This document shows positions 1-13,589 of a DNA stretch of 64,000 nt, piece after piece. Origin of the DNA: Diphasiastrum complanatum. Its lineage: Eukaryota > Streptophyta > Lycopodiopsida > Lycopodiales > Lycopodiaceae. The notes below the pieces were generated by a model. It saw only the letters and a program-made list of their open reading frames with translations, did not search any database and was not told the origin of the DNA. A program made the position numbers and the translations under genes. The DNA is taken from contig CM055094.1 in NCBI GenBank assembly GCA_029204225.1, forward strand, positions 22,134,657 to 22,198,656, read 5' to 3'. The number at the start of each line of letters is the position of its first letter. Within the stretch, counting starts at the first letter, position 1.

Positions 1-943
1 TTCCTAGTAATGGCCCTAGGCCTTTTTCAAAATAATTCACTCAAATCTCTAGTTATCTTGTAGTCAACATGCTTCGACAAGCAAGGCTTTCCTAATAAGC
101 ATAAAAAAATCAATTGCATACTCAAAAAAAGCTACAAACCAATTATCAAAGTTATCTATTGTTCTCAACATTGAGTCACAGAGACAAAGATGGAATTAAA
201 GCCTAAAAACAATTCTAGCCCATGTACTTCCTAGAACATGATACAAAACCAAGACCTACTCGAAGTTGAACTACCGCCTAATGTAGATTTAAACAGACAG
301 GTCCAAGTGACATAAAAGCACCATAATGCCTATCCACCAATGAAGACCACGAGGAAGGTTTGGCACAGTTGTATTCAAAAGAGAGTATCGATAGTGGTTG
401 AAGCGAAATAGTGAGTAGTCACATGATACAAGAGCAATTCTTCAACAAAAAGACTTTTTGAGTTCTTCCAAAAAACCTCAGTCAATCATTTTGTGATTAT
501 CACATGATCCTGCTCTGAGGGAAGAGGCATTCAGATGTGAGGGAAGAGGCATTCAAATGTAAGCTGTGAGAGAAGAAGCATTAAGCTGATTTTCCAACTA
601 CCCTAAAACCGTGAGGGAAGAGTTCAACTGATTTTCCAATTGTGGGAAAGCCAACTAGGCTAGTAGTTAACACAACTAGACTGTGGGTAGAGTGTAGGTT
701 ATATGGGAAACCCCACATTTTCCAACTGTGTAGGCTGGATGAGCACATCAAATGTGGCCAACGTGAGGCTGCTGTGGAGAAAAGTCATTTCTAAGTTTCT
801 CATTGCTCCACGTTTTCCCTAAATCGTCTCTGAAGGGTAGTTGAAAGGTAACTAAAAACAATTGAAGTGAGAGAACACATGTATTTTAGAGACTTCTAGA
901 AAGAAAATTTTCTAGAGAGAGAGAATATATAGAATTGCAATGG

Positions 944-945
<2 letters not shown>
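1..945. other. Non-coding, no feature seen
   Basis: AT-rich sequence with no long open frame and no recognisable domain. A short degenerate repeat around 515-620 (variants of gtgagggaagag and attttccaact) is the only internal structure seen. Confidence 0.5.

Positions 946-1037
<92 letters not shown>
946..1037. repeat. (GA)n microsatellite
   Basis: An uninterrupted GA dinucleotide run of about 46 units. It produces a spurious poly Ser-Leu reading frame on the minus strand, which is not a gene. Confidence 0.97.
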
Positions 1038-1039
<2 letters not shown>

Positions 1040-4000
1040 CTCTTGAATGCCTAAAATAATCCATTCTATGATGCAAAGAAAGATATGAATAGCATCAAGA
1101 ATTAGTTTTGTAATATTTGTAATGTCTCGATATAAGAATATTTTCCCATTGGTTTTCAATAGAAAATAAATTCCTGATTTTAGGTGGGTATAGATTGAAC
1201 TTGTATAGTTGCTTAAATAATTCTATCATACAAGTTGCCTAAGAAGATATTAAAGTACATTTGTATAGTTACCCCTAAAGCTATGATATCCCAAAGATAG
1301 AGTGGTTGCTAAATGAAGTAGTCAATATCCACGTGAGCCATCTTGAAACATAAAGATGTCACCACCATATAAGGCTAGTATAGAGTGCTACTACCATTGT
1401 TAGGTGGGTATACACTGCATGGATGGTACAGCTTAGTAATCAAGGAATTACGAACTCTATGAAACTAAAATCATTGTTGTGCCTAGGGTTGCAGTCAATA
1501 CTCATATTACTCATATTAATAATTAGACTATGGACAAAAAAAATGGATTTTGTCCAATATTAGTATAGTATCAAATTTTTACATATGCAATACATGATTC
1601 TATTCGTGGTGCCCCAAATACGTTGATGTCCGGGCACCAACAAAGTATTGTCTTTTTAGATCATGTGCATATTGCATAAAAAATAACAATCAAGTCAACT
1701 TGTAAAACATGTTTATAATTATCTAGATCTGGTTTCAAAAGATCCAGAAAAGTGTAATATCATAACTTGGGTGATAACTAAAATTTTTACTACCGGACCG
1801 ACACTTAATAATTAATCAGGACACCATAGAATGATAGAATGCAATGGGCATTTCTGCATAGCCAGATCCACCCTACTACCTAGTGATGTTATGTCCCCTA
1901 TCCCAGAGTTTACAGCACTGGTGTCACCCGCCCTCATACCAGTTTCACATCATCTGACAGGGTTGGATGTTCATTATCGAGTTGCCTGATGCAACTGAAG
2001 ATACGTCATGCTATCACAGTGCACTGTTCCAAAAATGATGATAGTTCAGGTCCCAGGATGACATAAACGTTGTGATTATGATATTACTATCATCTATGAC
2101 AGATAGAATGGAGCTATCGATGGCTGGTTGATCAAAGATCCAAAAAGCAACATGGGCGGTAGAGTACTCGCAAGTAGATGACCGTAGTACGTTTTTCAAG
2201 TTGTTGCATGCTTGATTGTACGTTGGAGTACCACGAGTGTACTCTCAGGTACTCGCCCTACTCCACTCCACTCCTGTCTCACTCAATTCTCATCCTTATC
2301 TTCAGTAAGTTCAGTTCCTCCAAGCCAAGTGTCCTTTATTTTATGCGTCTATTTGCATGGGTGAAGAGACCGTGAAGACCGTGAAGTTGATCCGCTTGTC
2401 TCTCGTCCGAGTACAACCGATCGGTACCATCAACGCGGCTTGGACAAGTTCAATACCGCGTGTACGAGATCTGTCAGTCTCAGTCAGACGCACATGCATG
2501 ATATTCACAATCCAGGTTCAGATGCCGGGGAATTTTCATTGTCATTGAATTCTGTATGTTTATCTATTCTCTTGTATTATCATAGGGAATGTTATCATGA
2601 TTCACCACTCTAGTTATTCTCTTGTGCTATCTTTGGAATGCTGTTAACACAAGCTACAACTCATTGAACTTGAAATATTTGAAATATGCAAATGTGAGGC
2701 GGGACATAGGTGACGGGGATTGGCTTGGCACATTGCTCAGCCCCCACTGTTTTCAAAATTGATTGATTTCCTCTTCTTTCTGGATGTTGCTGATTTTTTT
2801 CTGTAACTTTTATTAATTTTGTATCAAAATTTGCTATGAGGATCATATTCCTTTTTTATTATTTCCTTGTATTTACAACTTTGTTGGTTGGTTAATGACT
2901 TTGTAAAAATCTGGGTGAGCGCTAAATTTACAGTTCTTATATTTTGCCATTAAAATGTGTTAAGAACCGAACACCTCCATTTTAGCTCTCTCACCACTAT
3001 CAATATGTCCTTTAGAGATTAGGCCAAGGCAATATTCATATACATATCCACCTTAGGGTTTTCCATGAGTATCCATTATGGTATCAAATTTAGCTAGGTA
3101 ACTAGAATTCTTTAAATATGCAATACATTACATTCAAAATGCCTGATTAAGCAACAAAGTATTGGCTTTTCCAAGCAATTGCATGTTGCATTTCAAAGTA
3201 TGTCTTTCAACAATTTCATAGCACCCTTCAAAAAAGTACGCCTTTTGACAATTGCACATTCCCCTTCGATAAACTTTGCCTTTCAAAAATTGACTTTTTT
3301 GAAAGGTTGAGTAATGGTCTACAATGCATGCTAAGGTAATAATATTCTACCTCAAGAACAATTTCCTTTACAAGTATTCACAATCAACTCAATGGATGAG
3401 GCTAATGCTCACAAACTATTTAAATTATCGCTCTTGAAAGTGTATCTACTTACATTTATAGAGCCACACATTTCTACAATAGATTGCATATATTCATCCC
3501 CAAGTTGATGAGAATGACACCTAGTTTCATCCTTGCAATACTAGTTAGGTTTATATCAATCCACAACTCATACACCATGCTTACGTACTTGGATGGCATC
3601 TGAATATAGAAAGAATTTCAATACCAAGACTTGACCAACATAAAAAATAGTGATATCGGTCCAACATTGTTACATGCCTAAGCTCCATCAATGCTCACAA
3701 AAGATTGATAAGTTCTTGCAATAAAATTGTCAATATTGGCATTTCACCAATTAGTTTTGACATTTGTAGATTAACCTGAAAAAGAAATTCCACCACTTTT
3801 ATGAATGTATCTCAAATTTATATTTTTAATCTAATGATTTATCTTTTTCATTGAAGATCTTAAGAAGTTTTAAAAAAAAAAGGTTTGTAATGGTCTTATG
3901 TGGTTGGCTTGAAAACAACTTCAGACCAATGGAGATAAATATACCCAAACCTAGAAGAAGTTTCAGTCATACAAGCTACACAAAAGTACAAAATCTTCCA

Positions 4001-5565
4001 GTGTAAAAGGCTTAAGCCCATGTTACTCATGTACTTCTACGTCAAGGAGAGAGACATTTCCTTAGCATGCATGGAGTACTTATGTGTACAAAAAGTGCAA
4101 AAGTACTTAAAAAAGTGAACTACACCATTATGTTCGATTTCCCTTCCTTTATTAGATGATCTTATGGAAAGCTCTTGCATATCTGTGTAGTTTTTTTTTT
4201 CTTCTCATTAATGATGTATATTCACTACTTTGAACATTTACATAGACTTACAAGTATATGTAACGGTCAAGGATGTTCCAAAGGATTTGGTAGAAAATTT
4301 CTATGCTTTTAGAGAGACTAATGATATAGAGCTCCATAACTCAAGATACATGCGTTGGGTGGAAATACTAAAAGTTTACCGTGATTAAAAATTGAATAAC
4401 CTCCAATATGGATTAGAATTTGATATAAAATCAGAAAACCTATTATGCGGATTCTTCTCCCCAAGTCGTGGCATACACTGCTCTTCTAATGAATGGCATG
4501 CTGGTTAGCATCTCATTTTCTCTCCTTGACTTCTAGAGTTCTATAACATTTAGTCACACAAAGCACATATAGTGCTCTTAAAACAATCTAATGTTTGATA
4601 TCCTTCTAATTCATCTCAAGATCTAAAGTTCAATTTCAGTGGTGCACATGGAAAGGGACATACAAGACTAGAACTATATCATGCAAATTCTTATCCCAAA
4701 TTTTGCATGATCAGAATATATCATTTTTTAAATATAATGTCTCTTTAGTTTCCTCGATTTAGATTCTTCAATACTCTGAGGAATCACTTTTCCATCTTCA
4801 AATAGCTTTAGACAGTTTATAATGGAGCACAAATAAGTAGTTGAGGACAACATCCTAATAAATAGTAATATATAGTGATGGTGATGATGGCAATAGTGAT
4901 GTAACGGATATTGGCAAGGGAAGACTCAAGGGCACACATACAAAGAAAAAATTTACAAGTGCATATTAAATTAAAAGGCGTTCCTTTCGACTTTTGTAAT
5001 CAAGTATTTCATGTATCCAATCAATGCATCTTCCTCATTCGGAAAATGACATTATTGTTTTGCCACATTACGAATCCAATGATAGACCTTACAATCTTTT
5101 GGACCTAATCCATAATATTCTTTGCAATCATTACCATGGAAGACATTTCAATGAGCAACAATTCTGAAAGTGAATTCCTAGAATATGTCATTGTTTGTTC
5201 ATGCCAAAGAGATGAAAACTTTTTTCTTCTTTGTCTCCCAATGAAAAATGAATGAAAGAGACAAGTTTTTTCAAAAAAAATAGAATAAAGTTGTTTTTGA
5301 ATCCTTTATTAAGAGTAGCCATAATAATAGTGACGTATTCTTTCACCTTTTTTGTATACATTTTGTCCCTAACTTTGTCCGTCAGTAGCTTTTCGATTCA
5401 ATCCCATAATGGCAAGAAGGCGGCCGTGTAATTAAATGTTTTTTTTTTCATTTTTTTGTTGAACAAGAATGACATAGGAGATCAAAGATTCACTAAAATA
5501 TAATATGTGCGGCAAGGAAAAAGTAATAAAAAATTGATAGAAAGAAAGGAAATGATGAAATAAAA
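1038..5565. other. Non-coding AT-rich stretch with a diverged repeat pair
   Basis: No gene found. Segments near 1561-1690 and 3074-3200 are diverged copies of each other: both have atatgcaatacat, then caacaaagtattg, then a tgcat-rich end. The second copy starts with a tggtatcaaa motif that could be an eroded primer-binding site. They are probably remains of one old retroelement family. The short open frames here have no recognisable content. Confidence 0.4.
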
Positions 5566-5810
5566 AGTAGATTTGAGATGCTTTTCATTGAGCTTCCTTG
5601 GTCTCTTTGAAATCTTTAATTCCATGCTTAGAGCCATGTTATTTCTACACATGAATTTCTTATTGAGTTTGAGTGATTGATGAATTAAGAAGTAGATTTG
5701 AGATGCTTTTCATTGAGCTCCCTTGGTCTCTTTGAAATCTTTAATTCCATGCTTAGAGCCATGTTATTTCTACACATACGAATTTCCTATTGAGTTTGAT
5801 TGATTGATTT
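5566..5810. repeat. Tandem duplication, 125-bp period
   Basis: Two adjacent copies of a segment beginning agtagatttgagatgctttt, the first at 5566 and the second at 5691. They differ at only a few positions, so the duplication is fairly recent. No coding content. Confidence 0.9.
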
Positions 5811-8368
5811 CTTTGAGTCTACATCTCAAGTACATTGAATTTTCTTACAACAATTTTGAGATTTTTTGGTAAAAAATGAGCTTAATTCTCCATTGCTTGT
5901 TTAATTAGCTGGTACAAGATTGTGTCTGAAACTATATAGTTAACAATAAAAAGTTATGCTCAATATGAAAGGAGTGCAACTCATGATATCTAAATATAGT
6001 CCCGCCATTGGCACAAACATCAAGGACGTTAGGGTAAATAAGGTCCTAGAAGTAGGAGGTGTAATTGTCAAGATGCTCATTATAGATTTGTTTTGAACTT
6101 TGTGATTGATAGAAGCATAGTGGTGCTAATTATTGAGCAATAATGATATAAAATAACAAAGAGGTGGAGAGGGACATTGTTAGCTTTCTAAGAAGTCATT
6201 TAACATAAAAATAATAATTGAGATACTATTCGAATGACATGCAATAGTTTCAAACATTATATAAGAATTTTCATGAAGTCTTTTAGGAACTCTGTGAGTA
6301 CTTTAAAAATTAGTTTTGATAATATCCATGAATTAAATGTGAAATAAAATGAATGGTAACTCATCTCTACAAATTGAAGGGTTACGTTTGGCACAAACAT
6401 TGGACATGTGGCTATCATTGCATTTTCTCATTGTACATATGAAGATGGTATTGAAATTTGGTTTCATTTGTCAGGAGAGGCCACTCCATGTTTGACTTGT
6501 GTTGGAGGATGGCTTAATTTTAGCTAGCACCTACCCAAACCAACTTAGCATTGAGCTAAGATTGAAACCTACATTTTAAATCCCCAGGGTATAGACTCTT
6601 AGTTAACCTACAAGATGGTAAAATAACCAAGCTAAGACTTACATATGCTTAGATTCATGCCCAATCAAATTTCTTATTAGATCTTGGGGAATAGAGTCTT
6701 AGTAAACCTAACACATGTTAAGATAGCCAAACTAAGACCTACATATGCTTAAATTCATGCCCAATAGCCAAACTAAGACGTACAAATGCTTAAATTCATG
6801 CTCAATCAAATTTCTAATTTATATGCATGTATTGTGAAAATTTTACGTCCATAGATGATCCAAAATGTTAGATCTAGGCCAAGAATCATAGCACCAACAA
6901 CAAATAGTCACTCACTAGCTTGCTAATTTGAGTAAAACACTAACCAAATGCATATGGAGTCAAAGAGAACTTGAAACTTGCTCTAATATGAAATTTAGCC
7001 TCTATAAACATGCCACACTACAACATGAATGGATTCAATTCATTCAAAAATTGTACATCCATCAAGCTCACAACACAATCTCTACACACATTTAGAAGAG
7101 AGCCAAAAAATGAATGATAGTATTTCACCACAACTTCTCCAAATCACAAATGAACATTGGCTAACCATTTTACAATGAAAGACTTGTTATTTATAGATTA
7201 GAGTGATGACTCTCTCTCCTCTCTCTAGGTGCCTAGAACCTAAAATAGTCACTTTGTAGTGTAGAACACCAAATATGGTCCATATGATCAAAAACTTGAT
7301 CGAAATGACATTTGAAGGATTCTATAGTTTGGCATTTCTTCAAACTATCAGAATATAAAAAGTGATACTATTTTAATCCAGCACATTTGTCGTGACTCAC
7401 CAAATTACATTTTAAGGTATTAATGCAGTATGTAAGATGTTGTTCCCCATAAAGAGAGAATTAATGACATTATACTCATGGAAGTTGTCATTCTGCGTAA
7501 AAGATAAATAAAAGATAAATAACTGGCTATCAAAGGATATTTAGTTTAGGCAACCAGTACAACCTTTTCAATATTTAACAATGATCTCTCAAATTCTGAC
7601 AGATTATTGATACTGGTTCCCTCCTATACATAGACATGCATGACCATAGTTGGATTGAGCAACTAACAGTCAACTACTCATGCAACCGGATTAACCACAA
7701 GTTCCAAGATTATACTTCTTGCAGTTTTGACTCATTAGCTAAGTGACCTACAAAATGACTCGGGGAATCAAACATCCCCTCTCATCCTACTTCTCATAAT
7801 CTAACCGAAAGCACAATTGTACTGTTATGAATCAATCAGATGTATGCTTCAATATGGTTTGGATTTGAACTGTCTCAATATGCCATCAGTCAATCTTTAC
7901 CAAACATTCATCATTTACTTGAAAGAGACAAAGCTTACATAATATATGCAGACTCTAAAAAAATAGTGAGCAGCAAACACATTCAATAACTTATAGAGCA
8001 AATATCCACAACCCATTCATACACATAAGCACCAAAGTATTTGCTTACAAAACTATCCTTATTAAATTCATGAGTACAACGACTCTTTATAGTCTCGCGA
8101 CTGTAAATAATTGTTTAACCATCATAACTGCTGTAACTACTATTCTCAAATTCGGATAATTTTTCGACCCTGGATCGGATCGGGTCTAAAAATTCTGATC
8201 CAGTGGAAATTTAATCCTTAGTAGAACTCCGATCCAGACCCAGATCGATTTTACATTTAAACTTTCAAAATACTAAAACTGTACATTCCTTCAAAAAATC
8301 AACTATCTAAATTCAAAGTTTTAGAGAAATGAAAACTTAGAAAACTGTCATGTGACTAAAACATGTAG
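5811..8368. other. Non-coding AT-rich stretch
   Basis: No gene or transposon domain recognised. It holds the degenerate repeats described at 6590-6830, and around 8155-8250 a patch with gatcggatcggg and gatccagacccagatcg, similar in flavour to the minisatellite near 39.5 kb. Confidence 0.4.
6590..6830. repeat. Degenerate tandem repeats
   Basis: The phrases ccaaactaagac, tacatatgctta and attcatgcccaatc recur three times, at spacings of about 120 and then about 50 bp. This is an imperfect local duplication without coding content. Confidence 0.7.
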
Positions 8369-9592
8369 TCATATGTCCTCTCCCTCAAATTCATCAAGGC
8401 CCTCTGATGTCGACTCTATTGAATAGGTTTGGTCGGCCAACATCTCTATGTACTTCTCCTCCGAGTAGGTAGAGTTCCTCGAGTGCTTACAGGTCCGGTT
8501 GTGCATCCTGTACAAAAACTCACACTCAATATTACACAAAAAAAACTCCATTCTTGGGCACCACCTTTATCTTGTACTATAAGTTCAGCATGCATCCCAG
8601 TTTGTCGATGCCCTAAAATCTTCAATTTGTGTGTGAATAATATTCCCTGCTGCAATTGTTCCAAATTAAATGAATTTCGGATAATAGAAATTAATTTGTC
8701 CGTCAATTCTGGATTTTTTTTAGGATGGTTTCAGCATCTAATATTTTTTTTGAGAAAAAGTAAATCAAATGAAATGATGCTCCTTAAATCGGGTATCTGA
8801 TTCCATAATAAAAGTTAATTCTTTAGTTCTTAGATACTCCAAAGCAAATAGTGAAGAACTTCCTATCAAAATCTCTGTTAGCCCTGGCTTTTCTACTACA
8901 AACAGACCCTGTAAAATTGCCCAAGAAAGACCTCATTTTTTTTTCCAAAGTTAGGGTTGCCCCAAGTGGCATAAAGTCTTCAGTTCTCCAGATTTCATTC
9001 CAATCTTTGTTACTATATCCTTTCAGTCCAGGCATAAAAGCATACTCTATCATCCAAAATTGCTCAATGTTTCTGAACTGTGACATATAAGTAAAAAGTT
9101 TTTTTTTGAGATGAAAGAATTCTGTCATGATGAGTACTTGGTTGGGTTCAAGTCTTGGCCTTACCTCTTTCCTTCTTCTCTTCCTTTCCTTAGTCGGCTC
9201 CACCTCCTCGGCCTTTGAATATTCACTCTCGTGAATTGAAGGATCAATAAAATGGTCATTTTCAGAATTGAATTCTGATAACAACTCCATAGTCTGCACT
9301 TCTTGATCCCTCATTACTGGTTTGGCTTGAGTCCAGGTGTTTCAAGCGATCTCCCAGCTCTTGAACTCGTTGGTGATCCACAGGGTTGATACACTTAACT
9401 GTATCCCGCTGGATTCCTTTTTCCTTTCTCAACAGCTTCAGGTTCAAGATTCGAACTTAGGGAGTCATCTTCCTCAACTTCCTTGAACAAGGTGGCTGAC
9501 AAGGCTTCGTTTTCTTCTTGCAAAGGGTTCAATAGCTTTGTCTTTATAATTATTGATCTTTTGATTTCAAGCACTATGTGACAAATCCACAT
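8369..9592 (-). pseudogene. Unidentified broken coding region
   Basis: Consecutive minus-strand open stretches give a plausible protein split over several frames. The first (9592-9395) has an acidic segment with FKEVEEDDSLSSNLEPEAVE. Next (9447-9262) comes a segment with VQELGDRLKHLDSS. Then (9314-8823) a 163-residue frame has a basic RKRRRKEVRPR stretch followed by hydrophobic/aromatic sequence. Last, 8706-8446 shifts frame near 8550 into 8551-8369, which reads CNIECEFLYRMHNRTCKHSR and ends in an acidic tail. The composition looks protein-like (charged blocks, spaced Cys/His) rather than random. I recognise no family. It abuts the truncated LTR at 9547, so it may be the sequence that element entered, or part of another mobile element. 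Confidence 0.4.
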
Positions 9593-10074
9593 AGTGCATT
9601 GGTGTGAGATAAATACAATTCTTCCACGAATAGTGTCTCGCTTACTAGCGGACTTCTGGATTTGCTGATCCTCTTACAAAATTGTCTTGCTCACAGGCGG
9701 ACATGTATTCTATATATTTATGCATCAAGCAGAAAGTATATAGTTCGTGAACTTTTTGTGTCGCATCGTGTAACTTCCCTGATCAGAAAGATTAAACATC
9801 TATAACTAATCATGGATTACAAGAGTGGTAGATTAGCCACATCCTAAAGTGCTTCTGCTGATGTCATGATAATTGATCAAAATATTTGTACCCCATGGTA
9901 CTTGGTTGATCTTCTTGGTCCTTTATGGAGCACGAATGATTTTGTGTCGTGAAACAATTTCATGTCATGTGTCGCGAAATCGTTCGCGAACATTTTTGCT
10001 TCCTGTGTCTTCTGTGTCAAAATCAGGGTGGAAAGCTAGCAAAGCTTTGGCAATTGAAATGTTTTATTTCTTCA
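9547..10074 (-). repeat. 3' LTR, truncated, of minus-strand Copia element
   Basis: This segment is about 90 percent identical by eye to the first part of the LTR at 12459-13589. On the minus strand it begins TGAAGAAA at 10074, directly after a purine-rich tract (gagagggagc) that serves as polypurine tract. Similarity stops at 9547, so about 600 bp of its distal half is missing. Confidence 0.85.
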
Positions 10075-11490
10075 GCTCCCTCTCAAAGAATGATAGCTTG
10101 ATGACTCCAAGACTGCTCCTCTGTTTCCCGAACAGACCTTTGTCTAAAGTCTTTATGAAAATGTCAGCAACCATCTCCTTCGTTCCAATGAAGGTAGTCT
10201 GCAACATCTTCTTTCCGATCAGATCCCTTATCAAGTGGTACTTGATTGTAATGTGTTTCGTCCTTGAGTGAAACACAGGGTTTTTTGTCAGATGTATTGC
10301 AGATGTGTTGTCCATCTGCAAAACCAAATGTTCATTCTTCGTTTCGCCTAGTTCATCAAGGAACTATCTGATTGAAATGATCTCATTGGCCATCCTTGCT
10401 ACTACTACGTACTCTGCTTTGTAGGATGACTGAGACACAATGGTCTGCTTCTTGTTGACCCAGAGAATTGCTGCTCCTGACGCGATAGTTCATCCTCATG
10501 AGACACTTTTGTAGTTGTCCTTGAGAGATGCCCAGCTAGCATCACTGTAGGAAAGCATTTGGAACCCTGCATCATGAGAATAACACAATCCAAAATCTTT
10601 CGTTAATTGAAAGTATTGCAAAATTTGTTTTGCAATCTTCCAATGAGTCGAGTCTGGATTCGTACAGAATTGGCTCATCCTGAACACGACATAGGCAATG
10701 TCAGGATGTGTGTTATCTACAAGGTACATCAATGGTCCGATCAGCTTTCTGTATGGTGTCTGCTGCATCAATTCTCTTTCTTCTTCAGTCTTCGAATAGT
10801 CTTCATTCGTTAGGACTGTTCCTACAAGCATTGGAGTATTTGCTCCTTTGCAATTTAGCATCCCGAAATCTTCTAGGATTTTTTGGGTATATCTGGACTG
10901 ACGAAGGTACAATTTACCTCCCTCATAGTCCTTGTCAATTGGTAAGCCAAGATAACATCCGGCTTCTCTTCACTCTTGCAGAGTATCAGAGTGTCATCCA
11001 TATAGATAGCTACAATGATGATCTTCCCATCTGTAATTCCTACATAAACATTGGAATCAGCTATTAGTGGCCTAAATCCTAAGGATATCAGGTCTTGATC
11101 TTTCTTTTTATACCATTGTCACACTGATTGCTTCAGACCGTAGATACTCCTATGCATTCTGCATGCATGAGTAGGAAGTGTATTCGAGATGTAGCCTGCG
11201 GGTTGATCCATGTAGACTTCTTCCTCTAGCTCACCATGCAAGAAGACTGTCTTCTCGTCCACAACGTGAATCTTGAGATCATGAGCAACTGCATATGCAA
11301 ACAGTAAATGTAGGGACGAATGTTTCACGATAGAAGAGAAGGTCTCAACATAGTCAATACCATATTTCTGAGAAAATTCCTTCGCTACAAGTCTTGCTTT
11401 ATATTTTGAGATATTTCCATCCAGTCCATACTTCAACTTGTATACCCACTTGCATTTCACAGTCTTTCGCTTATCTGGTAATGGCTGCAA
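10075..11490 (-). pseudogene. Copia pol remnant: RT and RNase H
   Basis: From 11490 down: the start of the Copia reverse transcriptase domain, with CKWVYKLKYGLDGNISKYKA, then KARLVAKEFSQ and YGLKQ. The frame is lost around 11100, where the region with the YVDD motif is degraded. At 10912 it resumes with the RT end and RNase H region (RKLIGPLMYL, HPDIAYVV, YSDASWAS). It finishes at 10327-10075 with the conserved RNase H tail (MDNTSAIHLTKNP, HSRTKHITIKYH, ADIFIKTLDK). The order and motifs are those of Ty1/Copia pol. Several frame breaks make it non-functional. Confidence 0.88.
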
Positions 11491-11657
11491 TGTCCATACC
11501 TAATTCTTCCTCATGGATTCCACCTCCTCATTCATGGATTGGATATATTTGTCTTTCTCTGGACGCGTTTGCATCTCATGCATGTCTTCTTGTCTCCACT
11601 CTGTTGTTTCGACCTTCCTTTGTTTTTCCATTTGCCTTTGCTGGTTCCTTCTGCTTG

Positions 11658-12209
11658 CTAGTCTTGATCCTGCTTTCGATCTAACTCCCTCTTAGGCTTG
11701 AATTTTTTCTTTGTCTTTTCCTTGTTGCTGTAGAGATCTTGGTCACAAGCATCCTTATGATCAAGGTGCTCTTGAGCCTCGACTTCTTTTCGAATCTCGA
11801 CAATTGCCTTTTCGAGTGTCATTGTAGGATCCTTTGCTAGCAGCATTTTGGTTGTCTGGAAGGATCTTGGTAATGCTCTCAATGAATAAGTGAGCTTCTT
11901 CTCTGTTGATACTGCATTTTCTTCTCCAGAATTGTGTAGCGAAAGGAATAGATCCTTTATCTTCCTAATAAAGGAAGTGAGGTCTTTAGCATCCCACTGC
12001 AAGTTTGTCAGCTGATCTTCGAACATCATTATCTGACTGTGTGATTTCGTCTGAAATCTTGTGAGTAGAGTATCCCACATCTCTTTTGTTGTAGAGAGTG
12101 TAGCTAGGTCAAGAGTCAGGCTATCCTCGATGGATGATGATAACACGGCTACTGCCTTGTCATTCTTCTCCCTCCATTCATGTAGCTCCTTGTCTGTAGC
12201 TGTAGGCAT
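11658..12209 (-). pseudogene. Copia gag (UBN2-type), partial
   Basis: A 183-residue frame typical of plant Copia gag. It has EWREKNDKAVAVLSSSIEDS, then TTKEMWDTLLTRFQTKS, then FIRKIKDLFLSL, then the SLRALPRSFQ block, and ends in a Lys-rich stretch. Gag forms the virus-like particle that packages element RNA. The CCHC zinc knuckle expected after the basic tail is missing, because the element is deleted between here and RT. The N-terminus of gag lies just upstream, near 12360, as degraded sequence. Confidence 0.8.
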
Positions 12210-12444
12210 CTCCTCGGTGCCATCTACCTAGAGAAATAATCCTTCTCCCTTTAGTATCAACGAGGTCTTAACCTTCAATGCTAGGAAGTTAGATCCTGAT
12301 GAATTGAGGACTGTACAGTTCTTGGATTGTATGCTACTTATTGAAACCATTGCTGTGAATTGTGTTCTCACTTGTTAATGGTTTTTTGTTTGAATGCTTA
12401 GGCTCCTGGATCTGATAGCTTTTCGATTATGTCAGACTATGACA

Positions 12445-12457
12445 GGCTCTAATACCA
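12445..12457 (-). promoter_or_regulatory. Primer-binding site (initiator Met tRNA)
   Basis: The minus strand reads TGGTATTAGAGCC, one mismatch from the site complementary to the 3' end of plant initiator Met tRNA. It sits one base inside the 5' LTR end, where first-strand DNA synthesis would start. Confidence 0.85.
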
Positions 12458-12458
12458 C

Positions 12459-13589
12459 TGAAAGGAAAATGCAAATTGAAATTCCAGTAAAATTCTGGTG
12501 ATGAATTGATGGCACTCTCGAATAATTCGCGAAATTTTTGCAAAATTGTTTTGATCATAAATAATTTCTACTCGAGAAGAATTCGCGAAAAGATCAATCA
12601 AGCTTTGTAACGAAACGAGAAGAATTTGCGAAAAAGATCAATCAGGCTCTGTAACGAAACGAAATGAAACGGAACAAAACTAGATGAACCGAAGCGAGGC
12701 GAAATGAAACTTGAATGGGCTCTGAAATTGATTTCTGCTGAAAGCCAAGTGATCGTGAAGCGAAATGAAACGAAACACAAAGCAAAAACATTCGCAAACA
12801 AAATCAGTTCGTGTGAAATTCAGAAATGATTGCTGGTCACTGCCAACTATATCATTCCAACAATCCTCCAGAATGTAGACAGACACTGTTGATCTACGTT
12901 GTAGATTAATATGGCATTCAACAAAATTAAACCAATGTGCAGAATTGAATAAACAAGTAAATGAGATACACGAATAGTAGCAGACAAATATTCATTCAAG
13001 ATCATACAATCATTCAGAATAATATGTGCATAACAGCTACAATATTATCTATTGATCTTCTGATTTTAAGCACTATGTGATAGATCCACACAGTGCATTG
13101 GCATGAGAGAAATACAATTCTCCCACGAATAGTGTCTCGCTTACTAGCGGACTTCTAGATTTGCTGATCCTCTTACAAAATTGTCTCGCTCACAGGTGGA
13201 CATGTATTCTGTATATTTTCGTCTTACTGTTTTATGCATCAAGCAGAAAGTATATAGTTCGTGAACTTTTTCGTGTCGCCTCGTGTAACTTCCCTGATCA
13301 GAAAGATTAAACATCTATAACTAATCATGGATTTCAAGAGTGGCAGATTAACTACGTCGTAAAGTACTTCTGCTGATGTCACGATATATGATCAAAATAT
13401 ATGTACCTCATGGTACTTGGTTGATCTTCTTGGTCCTTTGTGGAGCACGAATGATTTTGTGTCGCAAAACAATTTCGTGTCATGTATCGAGAAATTGTTC
13501 GCGAACATTTTTGCTTCGTGTGTCTTCTGTGTCAAAATGAGGGTGGAAAGCTAGCAAAGCTTTGGCAATTGAAACGTTTTGTTTCTTCA
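12459..13589 (-). repeat. 5' LTR of minus-strand Copia element (1131 bp)
   Basis: On the minus strand it begins TGAAGAAAC and ends CCTTTCA, just before the primer-binding site. Its first 530 bp match the LTR copy at 9547-10074. The second half carries repeated cgaaacgaaa-like phrases around 12600-12790. Confidence 0.85.

Larger units (their letters stand above)
9547..13589 (-). mobile_element. Copia LTR retrotransposon, defective
   Basis: A minus-strand element bounded by an intact 5' LTR (12459-13589) and a truncated 3' LTR (9547-10074). Its coding remains run gag, then the N-terminal part of reverse transcriptase, then RT C-terminus/RNase H. Protease and integrase are absent: gag ends near 11658 and RT starts near 11490. 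The outer end at 13589/13590 falls inside the gag of a plus-strand Copia element, so this one inserted there later. It cannot move by itself. Confidence 0.88.
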
